Source: an uncultured Selenomonas sp.
GTDB taxonomy: Bacteria > Bacillota > Negativicutes > Selenomonadales > Selenomonadaceae
NCBI GenBank assembly: GCA_947167105.1
Contig: CAMVGU010000004.1
Coordinates: 88,809 to 152,808 of the forward strand
Reading direction: 5' to 3'
DNA: 64,000 bases
Numbering within the stretch: position 1 is the stretch's first letter; the number at the start of each line of letters is the position of its first letter. Below are positions 25,194 through 34,760 of the stretch, piece after piece. Under the pieces are notes generated by a model, which was not told where the DNA came from, did no database searches, and saw only the letters and a program-made list of their open reading frames with translations. Both the position numbers and the translations under genes were made by a program.

Positions 25194-28109
25194 TTACAGT
25201 GCAGAAATGACCTTGCCAAAGAGAGCCTTGTTTTCCCTGACCTTCTCCTCACCGCCGAACACGCAGAGCACATTCTGCTTCATGCAGTCCTCTATGGTAC
25301 GGGCAAGCTCCCGTATATCCGCCTGCCTGGTATTCAGGATTTCCATGCGAGACTGCTGGCGATCCAGGTAGCTTACGCCCCGCAGCCAGCAGGTCGCCGC
25401 CAGATCACCTTTCATCTGCGGTGTCAGGGGCGTATCCACTCCGCTCATGGTGCCGATAATGGCCTTGGTCATCTCGCGATCCGAGGCAGAAAAATTTCTC
25501 AGGTACTCAGCCGTATCGCGGAAAACTTCCAGAGTTGCCTTTAGATGGGGGTCACGGTAGGAGCCGAAACTCATCATGCCGTTGCGGTTAAAGCTGGTGA
25601 AGGCGCCATAGGCACCGCCCTGCACACGGATTTTCGTCCAGAAGTAATCATAGCGCAGGAGGGTTTCCAGCACACGCATAGAGCCTGTGAACTTATGGCC
25701 CAGCTTGAGGAAATTCGCCCCCTGGGCCACATACTGCACCTGGCTGGCCGCCGTCAGTCCTTCATTCTTGACAGCCAGCTTCCAGCGATAGCGCTGTGCC
25801 GGGAAATTCAGGGAGGACAGGGACTGCCTAAGGGGTGCGAAGGCTGCCTCGAAGCTGCGGTAGTCCTCCTGGGGCAAAGTGATGCTCATGACCAGGCCCT
25901 GGCGGTTGAATACCTGGCGCAGAATCTCACCGAATATGACAGGCAGCTCTGCAAACTTATTATCGAAATCCCCCAGAAACTCCTTCAGGAAACGGTAGAA
26001 AGGCAGGCCCCCCTGGTCAGCATAGGCTCCTGCCGGTGTCAGGTAAGCCGCTATGCGTCCGGCGACAAGCTGATGGGCGGAACGCTGCAGGGAAAGTTCA
26101 ATGCCTGCAGCCTCCTGCTCAATCAGCTCACGGATGCGGCTCGCATCCGTAAACAGACTCTGGGTCAGGATTTCCTGCAGCAACTGGCAGAGATGGGGCA
26201 GCTTCTTGGTCAGGGCCTTGGCCTTCACCCTGAGCCTCGGCTCGCAGGAGTCAGGCTCATTCTTGCGCGTATAGGCGATCACATCGAAATTGATGCCGCC
26301 TGTATGCAGATTTTCAAGATTGGCCAGGTCAGAATAGGAGCGCTGGCTGGTCTCCACCTCCCCCAGCAGGATGGAGAGCAGATATAAGTAAGGCAGATGC
26401 TGCTGGGGCACGCGGCTGGCATCGAAATACAAATTCATATAGCCGATGCCGTGGGTGTCAAGGGCGCTGTGCAGCACCTTGGTGCCCATGATTTCCTTTT
26501 CCACCAGGGGCAGCTCATAGGCAGCCTGCCTTATATCGGACAGCTTCAGCAGAGGGATGGAAGCCAGGGCCTCCTCCGTCTCCGGGGCCTGCTGACGCTC
26601 CTTCAAAGCCTTATTGGCCGCAATCAGCTCCCTGATTTCCTCCTGGCTGAGGGCAGCTTTCTTCTCTGCCAGCTTCTGCTGCTGCTCCTCCTCCCTCCGG
26701 GCAGCAAGCGTCCTGCTGGGCACCAGAGTCACCAGGGTCTCATGGGGGTTATCCAGGAAACATTTCCTGATTAAGCCCTCGAAATAGCCGTTATCCAGGC
26801 CCTCCTTCAAGCGTTTCAGGGGCTTCTCATAGGCCAGCATGCGCTCCGGCTCGCCGCCGTACAGCCAGGTCTTCATGGCCGCTATGCCGTAAATAAGGCC
26901 CTTGGGAGAAGAGCCGAAATCCGCTTCGCGCAGGCGGAATTCCATCAGGTTCAGGGAGGCTTCCAGGAGAGTCCTGTCCAGGCCCTGGTCTGCCAGCTTC
27001 CGCAAGGTTTCATGGGTAAGCTGGCGGAACTGCTCTGCCCGCTCCGGCTCCGAGCCGGCCACAGAAATGGAGAAATAGGGCTGCAGCACAGCATCCTCAT
27101 AGGCAGAGTCTATATCGCGGCCCAGATGCGCCGCCACCAGGGCCTGGCGCAAGGGTGCCGCCGGAGTCTTTAAGAGGGCATGGTTGAGCACATCCAGGGC
27201 CAGCCGCTCCTGCATATCCTTGGTGTCACCCGTCAGCCAGTTCAAGGCCAGGAAGGTTTTCTCCGCTGTTTCCTCATCCTGGCCCACGGCGTACTCGTCC
27301 CTGCTCTCCCTGAGCCCCTCGAATAATGACTGCTTCTCGATCTTCGAGGGCACGGGAATGCGCTCAAATTTGGAAAGATAAGCTTCGTCCAAATAAGCCA
27401 GCTTTTCCTCGATATCAAGATCTCCGTACAGGTAGATGTAGCTATTGGAGGGATGATAATAGCGGCTGTGAAAGGCTATAAACTGCTCCTGGGTCAAATC
27501 CGTAATGCTGGCCGGGTCGCCGCCTGACTCAAAGCCATAGGTCGTATCAGGGTACAGGGAGGACATAATACGGTTTTCCAGCAAATCATCCGGGGAGGAC
27601 AGGGCACCCTTCATTTCATTGTAGACTACGCCGCTGTACTTCAAGGGCTCCGCCGCATCACTTATTTCGTAATGCCAGCCCTCCTGCATCAGTATTTGGG
27701 GATTCTCACGCATATTCGGATAGAATACCGCATCCAGATACACATCCATCAGATTCTGGAAGTCCTTCCCATTGCGGCTGGCTACCGGATACATGGTCTT
27801 GTCCGGGTAAGTCATCGCATTCAGGAATGTATTCAGGGAACCCTTGACCAGCTCCACAAAGGGCTCTTTCAGGGGATACTTGCGGGAGCCGCAGAGCACC
27901 GAATGCTCCACGATATGGGCCACCCCCGTATTATCCACCGGCGGCGTGCGGAACGTGATGGAAAACACCTTGTTATCGTCATCATTTTGCAGGAAAAACA
28001 GGCGCGCACCGCTTTTCTCATGCTCAAACACGAACGCTTCGGAACTGATTTCCTCCACATGTGTCTTGCGCACCAGCCTGAAGCCATGCACTGTCTCATT
28101 GATATTCAA
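25194..28109 (-). CDS. M16C zinc metallopeptidase (presequence protease-like)
   Basis: Large oligopeptidase of the insulinase superfamily, 971 residues, with four M16 domains in one chain. The inverted zinc motif HxxEH is HIVEH at about residue 63-67 in GVAHIVEHSVLCGS, with the downstream ligand in the EMKGALSSPDD region. No signal peptide, so cytoplasmic degradation of short peptides is likely. The start is TTG at 28109, preceded by AAGGAGGG with an eight-base gap; there is no in-frame ATG nearby. A GC-rich inverted repeat follows the stop (25147-25182). Divergent from the 120-residue unknown. Confidence 0.9.
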   Translation of the reverse strand: MNINETVHGFRLVRKTHVEEISSEAFVFEHEKSGARLFFLQNDDDNKVFSITFRTPPVDNTGVAHIVEHSVLCGSRKYPLKEPFVELVKGSLNTFLNAMTYPDKTMYPVASRNGKDFQNLMDVYLDAVFYPNMRENPQILMQEGWHYEISDAAEPLKYSGVVYNEMKGALSSPDDLLENRIMSSLYPDTTYGFESGGDPASITDLTQEQFIAFHSRYYHPSNSYIYLYGDLDIEEKLAYLDEAYLSKFERIPVPSKIEKQSLFEGLRESRDEYAVGQDEETAEKTFLALNWLTGDTKDMQERLALDVLNHALLKTPAAPLRQALVAAHLGRDIDSAYEDAVLQPYFSISVAGSEPERAEQFRQLTHETLRKLADQGLDRTLLEASLNLMEFRLREADFGSSPKGLIYGIAAMKTWLYGGEPERMLAYEKPLKRLKEGLDNGYFEGLIRKCFLDNPHETLVTLVPSRTLAARREEEQQQKLAEKKAALSQEEIRELIAANKALKERQQAPETEEALASIPLLKLSDIRQAAYELPLVEKEIMGTKVLHSALDTHGIGYMNLYFDASRVPQQHLPYLYLLSILLGEVETSQRSYSDLANLENLHTGGINFDVIAYTRKNEPDSCEPRLRVKAKALTKKLPHLCQLLQEILTQSLFTDASRIRELIEQEAAGIELSLQRSAHQLVAGRIAAYLTPAGAYADQGGLPFYRFLKEFLGDFDNKFAELPVIFGEILRQVFNRQGLVMSITLPQEDYRSFEAAFAPLRQSLSSLNFPAQRYRWKLAVKNEGLTAASQVQYVAQGANFLKLGHKFTGSMRVLETLLRYDYFWTKIRVQGGAYGAFTSFNRNGMMSFGSYRDPHLKATLEVFRDTAEYLRNFSASDREMTKAIIGTMSGVDTPLTPQMKGDLAATCWLRGVSYLDRQQSRMEILNTRQADIRELARTIEDCMKQNVLCVFGGEEKVRENKALFGKVISAL

Positions 28110-28238
28110 ACCAATTCCCTCCTTGGCTTATTTTTAGGTTACATGTAATTATTATAATGCTTTTCTTCAAATTTTCGCAAGAAAATATTAAGACTCAATC
28201 CAACTCCCTCCCGACTGCTTGTATACATTCCCATGGTC

Positions 28239-28267
28239 TTGCATTTTCCCCAGCTGACTGCTATACT
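28239..28267 (+). promoter_or_regulatory. Promoter of the 120-residue unknown
   Basis: TTGCAT (28239-28244), 17-base spacer, extended -10 TGC-TATACT (TATACT 28262-28267). Transcription would start about 45 bases before the ATG at 28319. Confidence 0.65.
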
Positions 28268-28318
28268 GAAATTAAGATACCCTTCCTGTACCTGCAAATC
28301 ACCAAAGGAGGGATCTTT

Positions 28319-28681
28319 ATGAGCAGCATCGGTGCAGCCTATGGGCTATCCAGTGCCTGGGGGCGGGCTGATTACGGTATATCCGCTGTCAGGCCGTCAA
28401 GCGCGGAGCATAATTCTCCCGGAAACAGCCATTATACAGGTTATTCCGAGCAACAGGATACGACGATACACGCAGAGGTAACGAAGCGCATGGCTGATGG
28501 GGACATGATTGTCGTCAATATAAGCGGTGACAATGTAGTCTCCACCCGTAAGTTCTCACCCACCAATATCAATCTTGCCACCCATATTGACTATACGCAG
28601 GATCAAATGCGTATGGTCAATAGGTATCACAACAACTTAGACAGCATTTTATCCGGTTCCTTCATCAACGTCACTGCTTAA
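28319..28681 (+). CDS. Small protein of unknown function
   Basis: 120 residues, not recognised. No signal peptide or membrane segment. The N-terminal 45 residues are Gly/Ser/Ala/Tyr-rich and probably unstructured; the segment DGDMIVVNISGDNVVSTRKF looks like a beta hairpin, and the C-terminus HIDYTQDQMRMVNRYHNNLDS a helix. The ribosome site AAAGGAGGG is strong and the promoter is near consensus, so this is very probably a real, well expressed gene in its own unit. A 12-pair hairpin lies 83 bases downstream. Confidence 0.7.
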   Translation: MSSIGAAYGLSSAWGRADYGISAVRPSSAEHNSPGNSHYTGYSEQQDTTIHAEVTKRMADGDMIVVNISGDNVVSTRKFSPTNINLATHIDYTQDQMRMVNRYHNNLDSILSGSFINVTA

Positions 28682-28763
28682 ATTACTGTGGATTGTATTT
28701 AACAGTTGCAACGCTGACAGAGGTTCAAAAAAGATAGGGATTGTGAAGCGCAGGCACAGGAGC

Positions 28764-28794
28764 AAAGGCCGCCGGATTTCGCCCGGTGGCCTTT
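28764..28794 (+). terminator. Hairpin between the small unknown and ttcA-like gene
   Basis: AAAGGCCGCCGG (28764-28775) pairs with CCGGTGGCCTTT (28783-28794). No U-run follows, so it may be a weak terminator or a leader element of the next gene, whose ATG is 28 bases further on. Confidence 0.5.
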
Positions 28795-28821
28795 GTCATT
28801 GCCTGAAGGAAGGAGAACGAT

Positions 28822-29625
28822 ATGAAAATCAGGCTGCCCCAATTATACTTTAGCAAGTTGATGCGTGCCGTTGTGGAATTCGAGATGATTGAGGACGGGG
28901 ACAGTATCCTGCTGGGCATATCAGGGGGCAAGGACAGCATATTCCTCGCCTACGCCATGGCCATCCTGCGCATCAGGCTGAAAAAAGATTTCCGCCTGCA
29001 CGCCCTGACCATCAACCCCATGTTCAAGGATGGCTTTCCAGAGGAAATGCAGCGGGTCAGCAAATTTATGGAGGAACTGGAAATACCCTATGATACTGTG
29101 GATGTGGATATTGCCGGTGCCATAGAGGAGCAGAAGGGCAAATCCTCAGGCGGGTACAGTCCCTGCTTTACCTGTGCCTACTTTCGCCGGGGCGCCATGA
29201 ACCGCTTTGCCCTGGCTCACGGCTGCAACAAGATTGCCTACGCCCACCACCATGACGATGCAGTTGAGACTTTTCTTATGAGCCTTTTCTACTCCGGCCA
29301 GTTGGAGACCTTTACCCCCGTCACCTACCTCGACCGCACGAATCTCCATGTTATCCGCCCCCTCTGCTACTTCCGGGAGCAGGAAATCATAGACGCCATA
29401 GAGTACCACGGTTTCCGGCCTGTCCCCTCCCCCTGCCCCTATGACGGGCACACCGTCCGACAGGAAGCCAAGGAGCTGATTGCCCGCCTGGAGCAGGAGA
29501 TACCGGATTTCTACGCCCATCTCGGCTCTGCCATGCGAAGGGGAGCACTGGGAGAGCTATGGCCCGCCGCCAAGAACCGCGACGAAATGAGGGACACATA
29601 TTTCCGCTATATGGGCAGGCAGTGA
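28822..29625 (+). CDS. TtcA-family PP-loop tRNA thiolation protein
   Basis: Probable ATP-pyrophosphatase that adenylates and thiolates a tRNA base (TtcA makes 2-thiocytidine-32). 267 residues. The PP-loop SGGKDS is at residues 34-39; the CxxC motif is CFTC in SPCFTCAYFRRGAMN (about 111-124), and a third cysteine lies in PSPCPYDG (about 200), the pattern expected for an iron-sulphur cluster site in TtcA. HHHDDAVETFLM is the conserved central motif. I leave the symbol empty because several paralogues of this family with unknown tRNA targets exist. A strong terminator follows. Confidence 0.85.
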   Translation: MKIRLPQLYFSKLMRAVVEFEMIEDGDSILLGISGGKDSIFLAYAMAILRIRLKKDFRLHALTINPMFKDGFPEEMQRVSKFMEELEIPYDTVDVDIAGAIEEQKGKSSGGYSPCFTCAYFRRGAMNRFALAHGCNKIAYAHHHDDAVETFLMSLFYSGQLETFTPVTYLDRTNLHVIRPLCYFREQEIIDAIEYHGFRPVPSPCPYDGHTVRQEAKELIARLEQEIPDFYAHLGSAMRRGALGELWPAAKNRDEMRDTYFRYMGRQ

Positions 29626-29649
29626 TAAATGTTTCTGCCCATAACAAAA

Positions 29650-29681
29650 TCCCCCACCTAAAGCAGATGGGGGACTTTTTT
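29650..29681. terminator. Bidirectional terminator between ttcA-like gene and rplQ
   Basis: TCCCCCACCT (29650-29659) with AGATGGGGGA (29665-29674), followed by six T on the plus side and an A-run on the other side. It ends both the TtcA-like gene and the ribosomal alpha operon. Confidence 0.85.
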
Positions 29682-29692
29682 GCAGGTTTATC

Positions 29693-30034
29693 TCAGACCA
29701 GCTCGATAATGACCATCGGGGCAGCATCGCCGCGACGGGGGCCGAGCTTCAGGATGCGGGTGTAGCCGCCCTGGCGCTCCTGATACTTGCCAGCGATTTC
29801 CTCGCTGAAAAGCTTCCTGACCACATCTTCATCAGACAGGCTGGCAATCGCCTGACGACGGGCGCTGAGATCACCGCGCTTCGCCAGCGTGATGAGCTTC
29901 TCGGCAAGGCTGCGGAGTTCCTTGGCCTTGCTTTCCGTCGTCTCAATACGGCCATATCTGAAGAAGGAAGTGAGGATGCTGCGGAGCAGCGCCTTGCGGG
30001 CGGCCCCGTTGCGTCCAAGTTTGCTATGGCTCAT
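29693..30034 (-). CDS. rplQ: 50S ribosomal protein L17
   Basis: 113 residues. Conserved L17 opening [18 protein letters not shown] and [14 protein letters not shown]. Last gene of the alpha operon, 29 bases after rpoA, followed by a terminator instead of the ecf/truA/rplM genes common in other Firmicutes. Confidence 0.98.
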   Translation of the reverse strand: MSHSKLGRNGAARKALLRSILTSFFRYGRIETTESKAKELRSLAEKLITLAKRGDLSARRQAIASLSDEDVVRKLFSEEIAGKYQERQGGYTRILKLGPRRGDAAPMVIIELV

Positions 30035-30063
30035 TTCTTTCCCTCTTTCCTACAGTTATTTCC

Positions 30064-31023
30064 TTAATCGTTGTTTTGCCTGAGCGAGAGGCCGAGTTCC
30101 TCGAGCTTCTTCTTGACTTCCTCAAGAGACTTGCGGCCGAGATTGCGGACCTTCATCATATCTTCCTCTGTCTTCTCGGAGAGGTCTGCCACCGTATTGA
30201 TGTCAGCCCGCTTCAAGCAGTTGAAGGAACGCACGGACAGATCCAGGTCCTCGATGGTCATTTCCAGCACCTTCGAGGTGGTATCCTCCGGCTCCTCCGG
30301 GAAGGTTGCCTCCTCCTCAATCTCTTCCTCCGGTATGCCGTCCATCGTCTGGAACAGCTTCAGGTGCATCACAAGGATGCCCGCTGCCTTGGAGAGAGCC
30401 TCCTCGGGACGCAGGGAGCCGTCAGTCCAGATCTCCAGGATGAGCTTGTCGTAGTCGGTGACATTGCCGACACGAGTATCCTGCACCGTGTAATTCACGC
30501 GCTGAACCGGCGAGAAAATAGAGTCGATGGGAATGATACCGATGACATCATCCGGCTTCTTGTTCTTATCGGCCGGAGCATAGCCGCGGCCCCGCTCCAC
30601 TATCATTTCGATATGGAGCTTGCCGGACTCATTGACCGTAGCAATATGCAGATCCGGATTCAGGATCTCGATATCCTCGCCGGTCTCTATGTCCGCTGCC
30701 GTGACCTCCCTCTCGCCCTCGACATCGAGGCGAATGGTGTGCGGCTCGCTGCCAGCCATCTTGAGGCAAAGCTGCTTGATATTCAGGACGATATTCGTCA
30801 CATCATCACGCACACCGGGAATCGTAGAGAACTCATGGAGCACGCCATCAATCCTGATGGAGGTTACTGCCGCCCCCTCCAGGGAAGATAGCAGCATGCG
30901 GCGCAGGCTGTTACCGAAGGTAGTGCCATAGCCGCGCTCCAAAGGCTCGCAGATGAACTTGCCGTAGCGGTTATCATCACTGATTTCCGCAATTTCGATT
31001 TTCGGTTTCTCGATGTCTATCAT
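30064..31023 (-). CDS. rpoA: RNA polymerase alpha subunit
   Basis: Assembles RNA polymerase and contacts UP elements and activators. 319 residues. The N-terminal dimerisation domain contains [19 protein letters not shown] (about 31-49); the C-terminal domain has [15 protein letters not shown] and [16 protein letters not shown] chose ATG at 31023 (MIDIEKPKI), nine bases from an AGGAGG; the frame opens eight codons earlier. Between rpsD and rplQ. Confidence 0.98.
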   Translation of the reverse strand: MIDIEKPKIEIAEISDDNRYGKFICEPLERGYGTTFGNSLRRMLLSSLEGAAVTSIRIDGVLHEFSTIPGVRDDVTNIVLNIKQLCLKMAGSEPHTIRLDVEGEREVTAADIETGEDIEILNPDLHIATVNESGKLHIEMIVERGRGYAPADKNKKPDDVIGIIPIDSIFSPVQRVNYTVQDTRVGNVTDYDKLILEIWTDGSLRPEEALSKAAGILVMHLKLFQTMDGIPEEEIEEEATFPEEPEDTTSKVLEMTIEDLDLSVRSFNCLKRADINTVADLSEKTEEDMMKVRNLGRKSLEEVKKKLEELGLSLRQNND

Positions 31024-31078
31024 CTGGATTAGCCTCCTCAATAACAATCAGGACTATGCACAAAGGCATAAAAACTCA

Positions 31079-31672
31079 TTATTTGGAGTACAATTCGACG
31101 ATAGCCTGCTCATTCACAGGAACATCAATTTCATCACGGGTGGGGAAACGAGTCACCGTACCCGTGAGGTTAGCCTGGCTGGCTTCGAGCCATGCCGGAG
31201 CGGACAGGGCATTGCTGGACTCTTTCAGCTCCTTGAAGAAAGTGCCCTGTGCGCTCTTCTCGCACACAGCCACCACATCCCCCTGGGAAACCAGAGCAGA
31301 GGGAATATTGACGCGCTTGCCGTTCACGGTGAAATGACCGTGGGAAACCAGCTGGCGTGCCTGACGGCGGGTGTTGGCAAGACCAAGGCGATAAACCACA
31401 TTATCAAGGCGGCGCTCCAGGAGACCGAGCAGGTTCTCACCGGTAACACCCTGCATCTTCTTCGCCTTATCATAATAACCACGGAACTGCTTCTCCAGCA
31501 CACCGTAGATGAACTTTGCCTTCTGCTTTTCCTTCAGCTGCAGGCCGTACTCGGAGACCTTGCGGGTCTGGCGGGTCAGCTTGCGCTTGGATTCCTTGCT
31601 GCGGCCGATAACCGCCGGCTCGAGGCCGAGGGCGCGGCAACGCTTAATGGCCGGTACTCTGTCGATTGCCAT
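31079..31672 (-). CDS. rpsD: 30S ribosomal protein S4
   Basis: 197 residues. The opening is [16 protein letters not shown], a slightly different N-terminus from the zinc-binding S4 type: the four-cysteine motif is absent (only one Cys, in KRCRALG). The S4 RNA-binding domain is clear ([20 protein letters not shown], about 90-110). S4 is often an autoregulator of its own operon. Confidence 0.98.
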   Translation of the reverse strand: MAIDRVPAIKRCRALGLEPAVIGRSKESKRKLTRQTRKVSEYGLQLKEKQKAKFIYGVLEKQFRGYYDKAKKMQGVTGENLLGLLERRLDNVVYRLGLANTRRQARQLVSHGHFTVNGKRVNIPSALVSQGDVVAVCEKSAQGTFFKELKESSNALSAPAWLEASQANLTGTVTRFPTRDEIDVPVNEQAIVELYSK

Positions 31673-31693
31673 TAGTAAAATGCACCTCCTGAA

Positions 31694-32086
31694 TCAAACT
31701 CTTCTACGCTTCGGCGGACGGCAGCCGTTATGCGGGATCGGGGTAACGTCCTTAATCATGGAAACCTCCAGGCCCGTAGCCTGCAAGGAGCGAATCGCTG
31801 CCTCACGGCCGGCACCGGGGCCCTTAACGTAAACCTCAACCTGCTTCAGGCCATGCTCCATCGCAGCCTTGGCTGCCGTCTCGGCTGCCATCTGCGCCGC
31901 AAAAGGCGTGCTCTTGCGGGAGCCACGGAAGCCGAGGCCGCCTGCGCTTGCCCAGGAAAGTGCGTTGCCGCTTCTGTCAGTAAGCGTGACAATGGTATTG
32001 TTGAACGTGGAGCTGATATGCGCCACGCCGTATTCTATGTTCTTGCGAACTTTTTTCTTTGTGCGGACTGCTTTCTTAACTGCCAC
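31694..32086 (-). CDS. rpsK: 30S ribosomal protein S11
   Basis: 130 residues, with the S11 signatures [18 protein letters not shown] and the C-terminal [18 protein letters not shown]. Within the alpha operon, 14 bases after rpsM. Confidence 0.98.
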   Translation of the reverse strand: MAVKKAVRTKKKVRKNIEYGVAHISSTFNNTIVTLTDRSGNALSWASAGGLGFRGSRKSTPFAAQMAAETAAKAAMEHGLKQVEVYVKGPGAGREAAIRSLQATGLEVSMIKDVTPIPHNGCRPPKRRRV

Positions 32087-32100
32087 CAGTTAACCCTCCT

Positions 32101-32472
32101 TTAGTCCTTCTTCTTGCCTGCAACGATCTTTTTGGGACCCTTGCGAGTACGGGCATTGTTCTTGGTGTTCTGTCCACGGACAGGAAGGCCGAGACGGTGG
32201 CGGCGGCCACGGTAGCAGCCGATATCAACGAGTCTCTTGATGTCCATCTGGCGCTCACGACGCAGGTCACCTTCGACCACGACGTTCTTATCGATAGCAT
32301 CGCGAAGTTTCACAACTTCGTCCTCCGTGAGGTCGCGCGCACGGGTATCAGCATTGATACCGGTCATGGCCAGAAGCTTCTGGCTGGTGGTCAGGCCAAT
32401 ACCATAGATATACGTCAACGCAATTTCAATTCTCTTGTCACGGGGCAAATCTACACCGGCAATACGTGCCAT
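32101..32472 (-). CDS. rpsM: 30S ribosomal protein S13
   Basis: 123 residues. [20 protein letters not shown] at the N-terminus and [20 protein letters not shown] near the C-terminus are diagnostic. Good AGGAGG site before the ATG; 26 bases after rpmJ. Confidence 0.98.
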   Translation of the reverse strand: MARIAGVDLPRDKRIEIALTYIYGIGLTTSQKLLAMTGINADTRARDLTEDEVVKLRDAIDKNVVVEGDLRRERQMDIKRLVDIGCYRGRRHRLGLPVRGQNTKNNARTRKGPKKIVAGKKKD

Positions 32473-32498
32473 ACTAAAGCACCTCCTTTACAAAAAAA

Positions 32499-32612
32499 TC
32501 AACCTTGTCTCTGCTTATGCTTAGGATTCTCGCAAATGACCATAACCCGGCCCTTGCGCTTGATGATCTTGCATTTCTCGCAGATACGCTTCACTGACGG
32601 CTTTACCTTCAT
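32499..32612 (-). CDS. rpmJ: 50S ribosomal protein L36
   Basis: A 37-residue gene easily missed. It reads [20 protein letters not shown] and goes on to [15 protein letters not shown]; the zinc ligands C11, C14, C27 and H32 mark it as the zinc-binding (C+) form. Ribosome site GGAGG eleven bases upstream. First gene of the detached alpha operon. Confidence 0.97.
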   Translation of the reverse strand: MKVKPSVKRICEKCKIIKRKGRVMVICENPKHKQRQG

Positions 32613-32641
32613 GCCCTCTAGCCTCCTTTACGCTCAATTTA

Positions 32642-32673
32642 GCCGCCTGCGGCTTTTGCAGCCAGCAGGCGGC
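32642..32673 (-). promoter_or_regulatory. Leader hairpin of the alpha operon
   Basis: A perfect nine-base GC stem GCCGCCTGC/GCAGGCGGC with an additional inner GGCT/AGCC pairing. It lies in the predicted 5' untranslated region of rpmJ, after the promoter at 32698-32727, so it may be a target for ribosomal-protein autoregulation (for example S4). It could instead be the terminator of the upstream methyltransferase gene, but it lacks a U-run. Confidence 0.5.
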
Positions 32674-32697
32674 GTGATGTCAGTCTGTCATTTAGAC

Positions 32698-32727
32698 AGT
32701 ATACCTCATGCAAAAGGTATTTGTCCA
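32698..32727 (-). promoter_or_regulatory. Promoter of the rpmJ-rplQ operon
   Basis: TGGACA (32727-32722), 18-base spacer, TATACT (32703-32698) on the minus strand, within an AT-rich region immediately after the preceding gene. Confidence 0.6.
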
Positions 32728-32760
32728 GCTTTTTAAAAATATTTTTTTCCTTTCCTATAA

Positions 32761-33549
32761 TTAAAGCTCCAGCACGCCATAATGTATCTTGCTGTACCTG
32801 CCCCCTGCGAGCTTCGGGAAACCCAGCCGCTCAAACTCCAGGCTGCGGGCATTTTCCTTCAGGACGACGCGCCTCCTGGCCACGCGGCAGGCCTCCCGGA
32901 CTGTCTCCGGCGTAAGGGGGGCGGGATTTGCCAGCGCCCGCAGGGGATCTATCCCCTTGCTCGCCTTCAGGGGATGGCGGAACATGGGGTCAAAATACAC
33001 CACATCCACAGAGTCCTCCGGCTGCTCCCGGAGATAGGGCAGCGCCTCGGCGCAGGCGGTGCGGATGCCCCGCATGGCCTCCTGCATGGGCCAGTTCTCC
33101 GCCAGCACATGGGAAAGGCCGTAGGAAATAACAGCCTCAATCAAAGGCTCCGACTCCAGGGCCACGACACTCCCCTCCGGGCCGACCGCAAAGCTCTCCA
33201 CAATGGCATCAGCCCCCAGCCCCAGGGTGCAATCCAGGACTGACATGCCTCGCTGCAGCCCCAAAGCCTCCACCATGCGATCCCCCTGCCCGAAGCGCAG
33301 ATTCTTCACCCGCAGATGGGCCATATTGGGATGGAAGAAAAGCTCGCCCCCCTCCATCGAGATTTTTAACTGCCCCTGCTTTGCCACCAGCACATAGTCC
33401 ACAGCATACTCCGCCCTCAGCTCAGGCAAATTCTGCCGTCCCCGCTCAATATATGGTATACCCAGCCGCGCAGCCGCTTCTCTTGCCAGCCGCTCCGCCG
33501 CTGATGACCATTTGCGCCCCGTGGTGGCAATGGCTTTTTGCATCTTCAT
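32761..33549 (-). CDS. SAM-dependent methyltransferase (RsmJ-like)
   Basis: A class I methyltransferase of 262 residues. Motif I is VLDCTLGLGADAI (about 103), motif IV is VVYFDPMFRHPLK (about 180), which resembles the DPMFP motif of the 16S rRNA methyltransferase RsmJ (UPF0341). Substrate is therefore possibly rRNA, but this is a family-level inference. ATG at 33549 is supported by GGAGG seven bases upstream, just two bases beyond the stop of the GT8 gene, so it is the third gene of the GT8-GT8-methyltransferase operon. A role in modifying a glycan cannot be excluded from context. Confidence 0.75.
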   Translation of the reverse strand: MKMQKAIATTGRKWSSAAERLAREAAARLGIPYIERGRQNLPELRAEYAVDYVLVAKQGQLKISMEGGELFFHPNMAHLRVKNLRFGQGDRMVEALGLQRGMSVLDCTLGLGADAIVESFAVGPEGSVVALESEPLIEAVISYGLSHVLAENWPMQEAMRGIRTACAEALPYLREQPEDSVDVVYFDPMFRHPLKASKGIDPLRALANPAPLTPETVREACRVARRRVVLKENARSLEFERLGFPKLAGGRYSKIHYGVLEL

Positions 33550-33551
33550 GC

Positions 33552-34739
33552 CTAAGCCTCCAACAGAATCTTCGCGTCCTGAGCCGGATTGCGATAAAGC
33601 AGCAGATATCCATTCAGGAAATGCACCCATTCCCGGCAGCCATTGGCTTCCAAACGCTTTTTGAGGGGGGGAAAATCCTCCGGTTTCAGGAAGAAGACCA
33701 GGATATCCTCTGCCTCCAGCCTGAGACCCTTGTCGTCAAAGTCCCCCTTGGTGATGTATTCCTCATTATCGCGCAACATCAGCATCTTACTGAAGCGCTC
33801 CCTCTCCTCCTCCGGGCCTACCACAATGCGGCGCATGCCGGCGAAGAGATTGGCAAAGGGCAACAGTTCTGTGCGGGTGACCTGGTGGAGCTTACGAGCC
33901 AGGTTGCTGATGAAGTCTGCATTGCACCAAGGGGTCTTGGTGAAATGATCCAGAAATAGGCGGTAGAAATTATTTACGCTGTCCAAGGCATAGGCCTTGC
34001 CTGCATAGTGATAAAGACATTCCCCTACCATCTCATGACGCAACACCATTTCCTGCTTCACCATGGTATTGTACCGCTCCGGCAGTATCCGGTAGCCTTC
34101 CCCGTAGAAATAATTCAGCACATCCTGATCCGGGTAATCAATAATCTGGCACTCTTCCAGGAAGGCGGGCCCCTTTTCCAACAGCCCCTCCATGCGATCC
34201 AGGCCCTGCCTGTCCAGAAGCAGTACGCCGGAATTAAAATAGCGTTCCTCCACCAGCTTGCCTGCCTCTGCCAGCCTGCTGTAGTGGTTTTCCTGTATAA
34301 CGATATCCGGCACAGCCCCCAGGCCGTTCTCTCCCGTCTCCTCTTCCCACAGTTCCCTGATATCCAGATTCACAATGGTATCGGAGTCAAGATAGATTAG
34401 TCGCTCCACCTCAGGCAACAGTTCGCCCATGAGGAGCCTGTACCAGATGACATGGCTCGGCCAGGCCCATACCTTGCCCTCCATCCACTTAAGATTTGCC
34501 TCCAACTGCCGCAGGCGCTCACCGTAGATTTTTTCCAGATCATGGAAAAGGAGCTGCTGGCCATAGCTGCGCGTAAGCTGCATGAGATAGCGGCGGTTGT
34601 CCTCAGAGAGGGTATGGTCATGGAGGAAATGCACCGTCACATGGCTCTCCGTGTGCTCAAAGATAGAACACATGGAAGTGCCGGCAAATTTGGTATAGGT
34701 ACCTTTTTTATCACTCACCACATAGCATACATGTATCAT
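33552..34739 (-). CDS. GT8-family glycosyltransferase (copy 1)
   Basis: Retaining nucleotide-sugar transferase of the GT8 (LgtC/glycogenin) fold, about 395 residues. Marks: VCYVVSDKKGTYTKFAGTSM at the N-terminus, the metal-binding DxD as IYLDSDTIVNLDIRELW (about 110), ERYFNSGVLLLD (about 165) and the DQDVLNYFY segment. The GT8 core ends near residue 260; the C-terminal 130 residues are an extra domain shared with the neighbouring paralogue. No membrane segment. Start uncertain: ATG 34739 (MIHVCY) gives the family-type N-terminus; a GTG at 34757 sits against the preceding stop. Only a few bases separate it from both neighbours. Proximity to flagellin suggests flagellin glycosylation (inference). 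Confidence 0.82.
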   Translation of the reverse strand: MIHVCYVVSDKKGTYTKFAGTSMCSIFEHTESHVTVHFLHDHTLSEDNRRYLMQLTRSYGQQLLFHDLEKIYGERLRQLEANLKWMEGKVWAWPSHVIWYRLLMGELLPEVERLIYLDSDTIVNLDIRELWEEETGENGLGAVPDIVIQENHYSRLAEAGKLVEERYFNSGVLLLDRQGLDRMEGLLEKGPAFLEECQIIDYPDQDVLNYFYGEGYRILPERYNTMVKQEMVLRHEMVGECLYHYAGKAYALDSVNNFYRLFLDHFTKTPWCNADFISNLARKLHQVTRTELLPFANLFAGMRRIVVGPEEERERFSKMLMLRDNEEYITKGDFDDKGLRLEAEDILVFFLKPEDFPPLKKRLEANGCREWVHFLNGYLLLYRNPAQDAKILLEA

Positions 34740-34760
34740 CTCTGCCAAAATCCCCACCCC

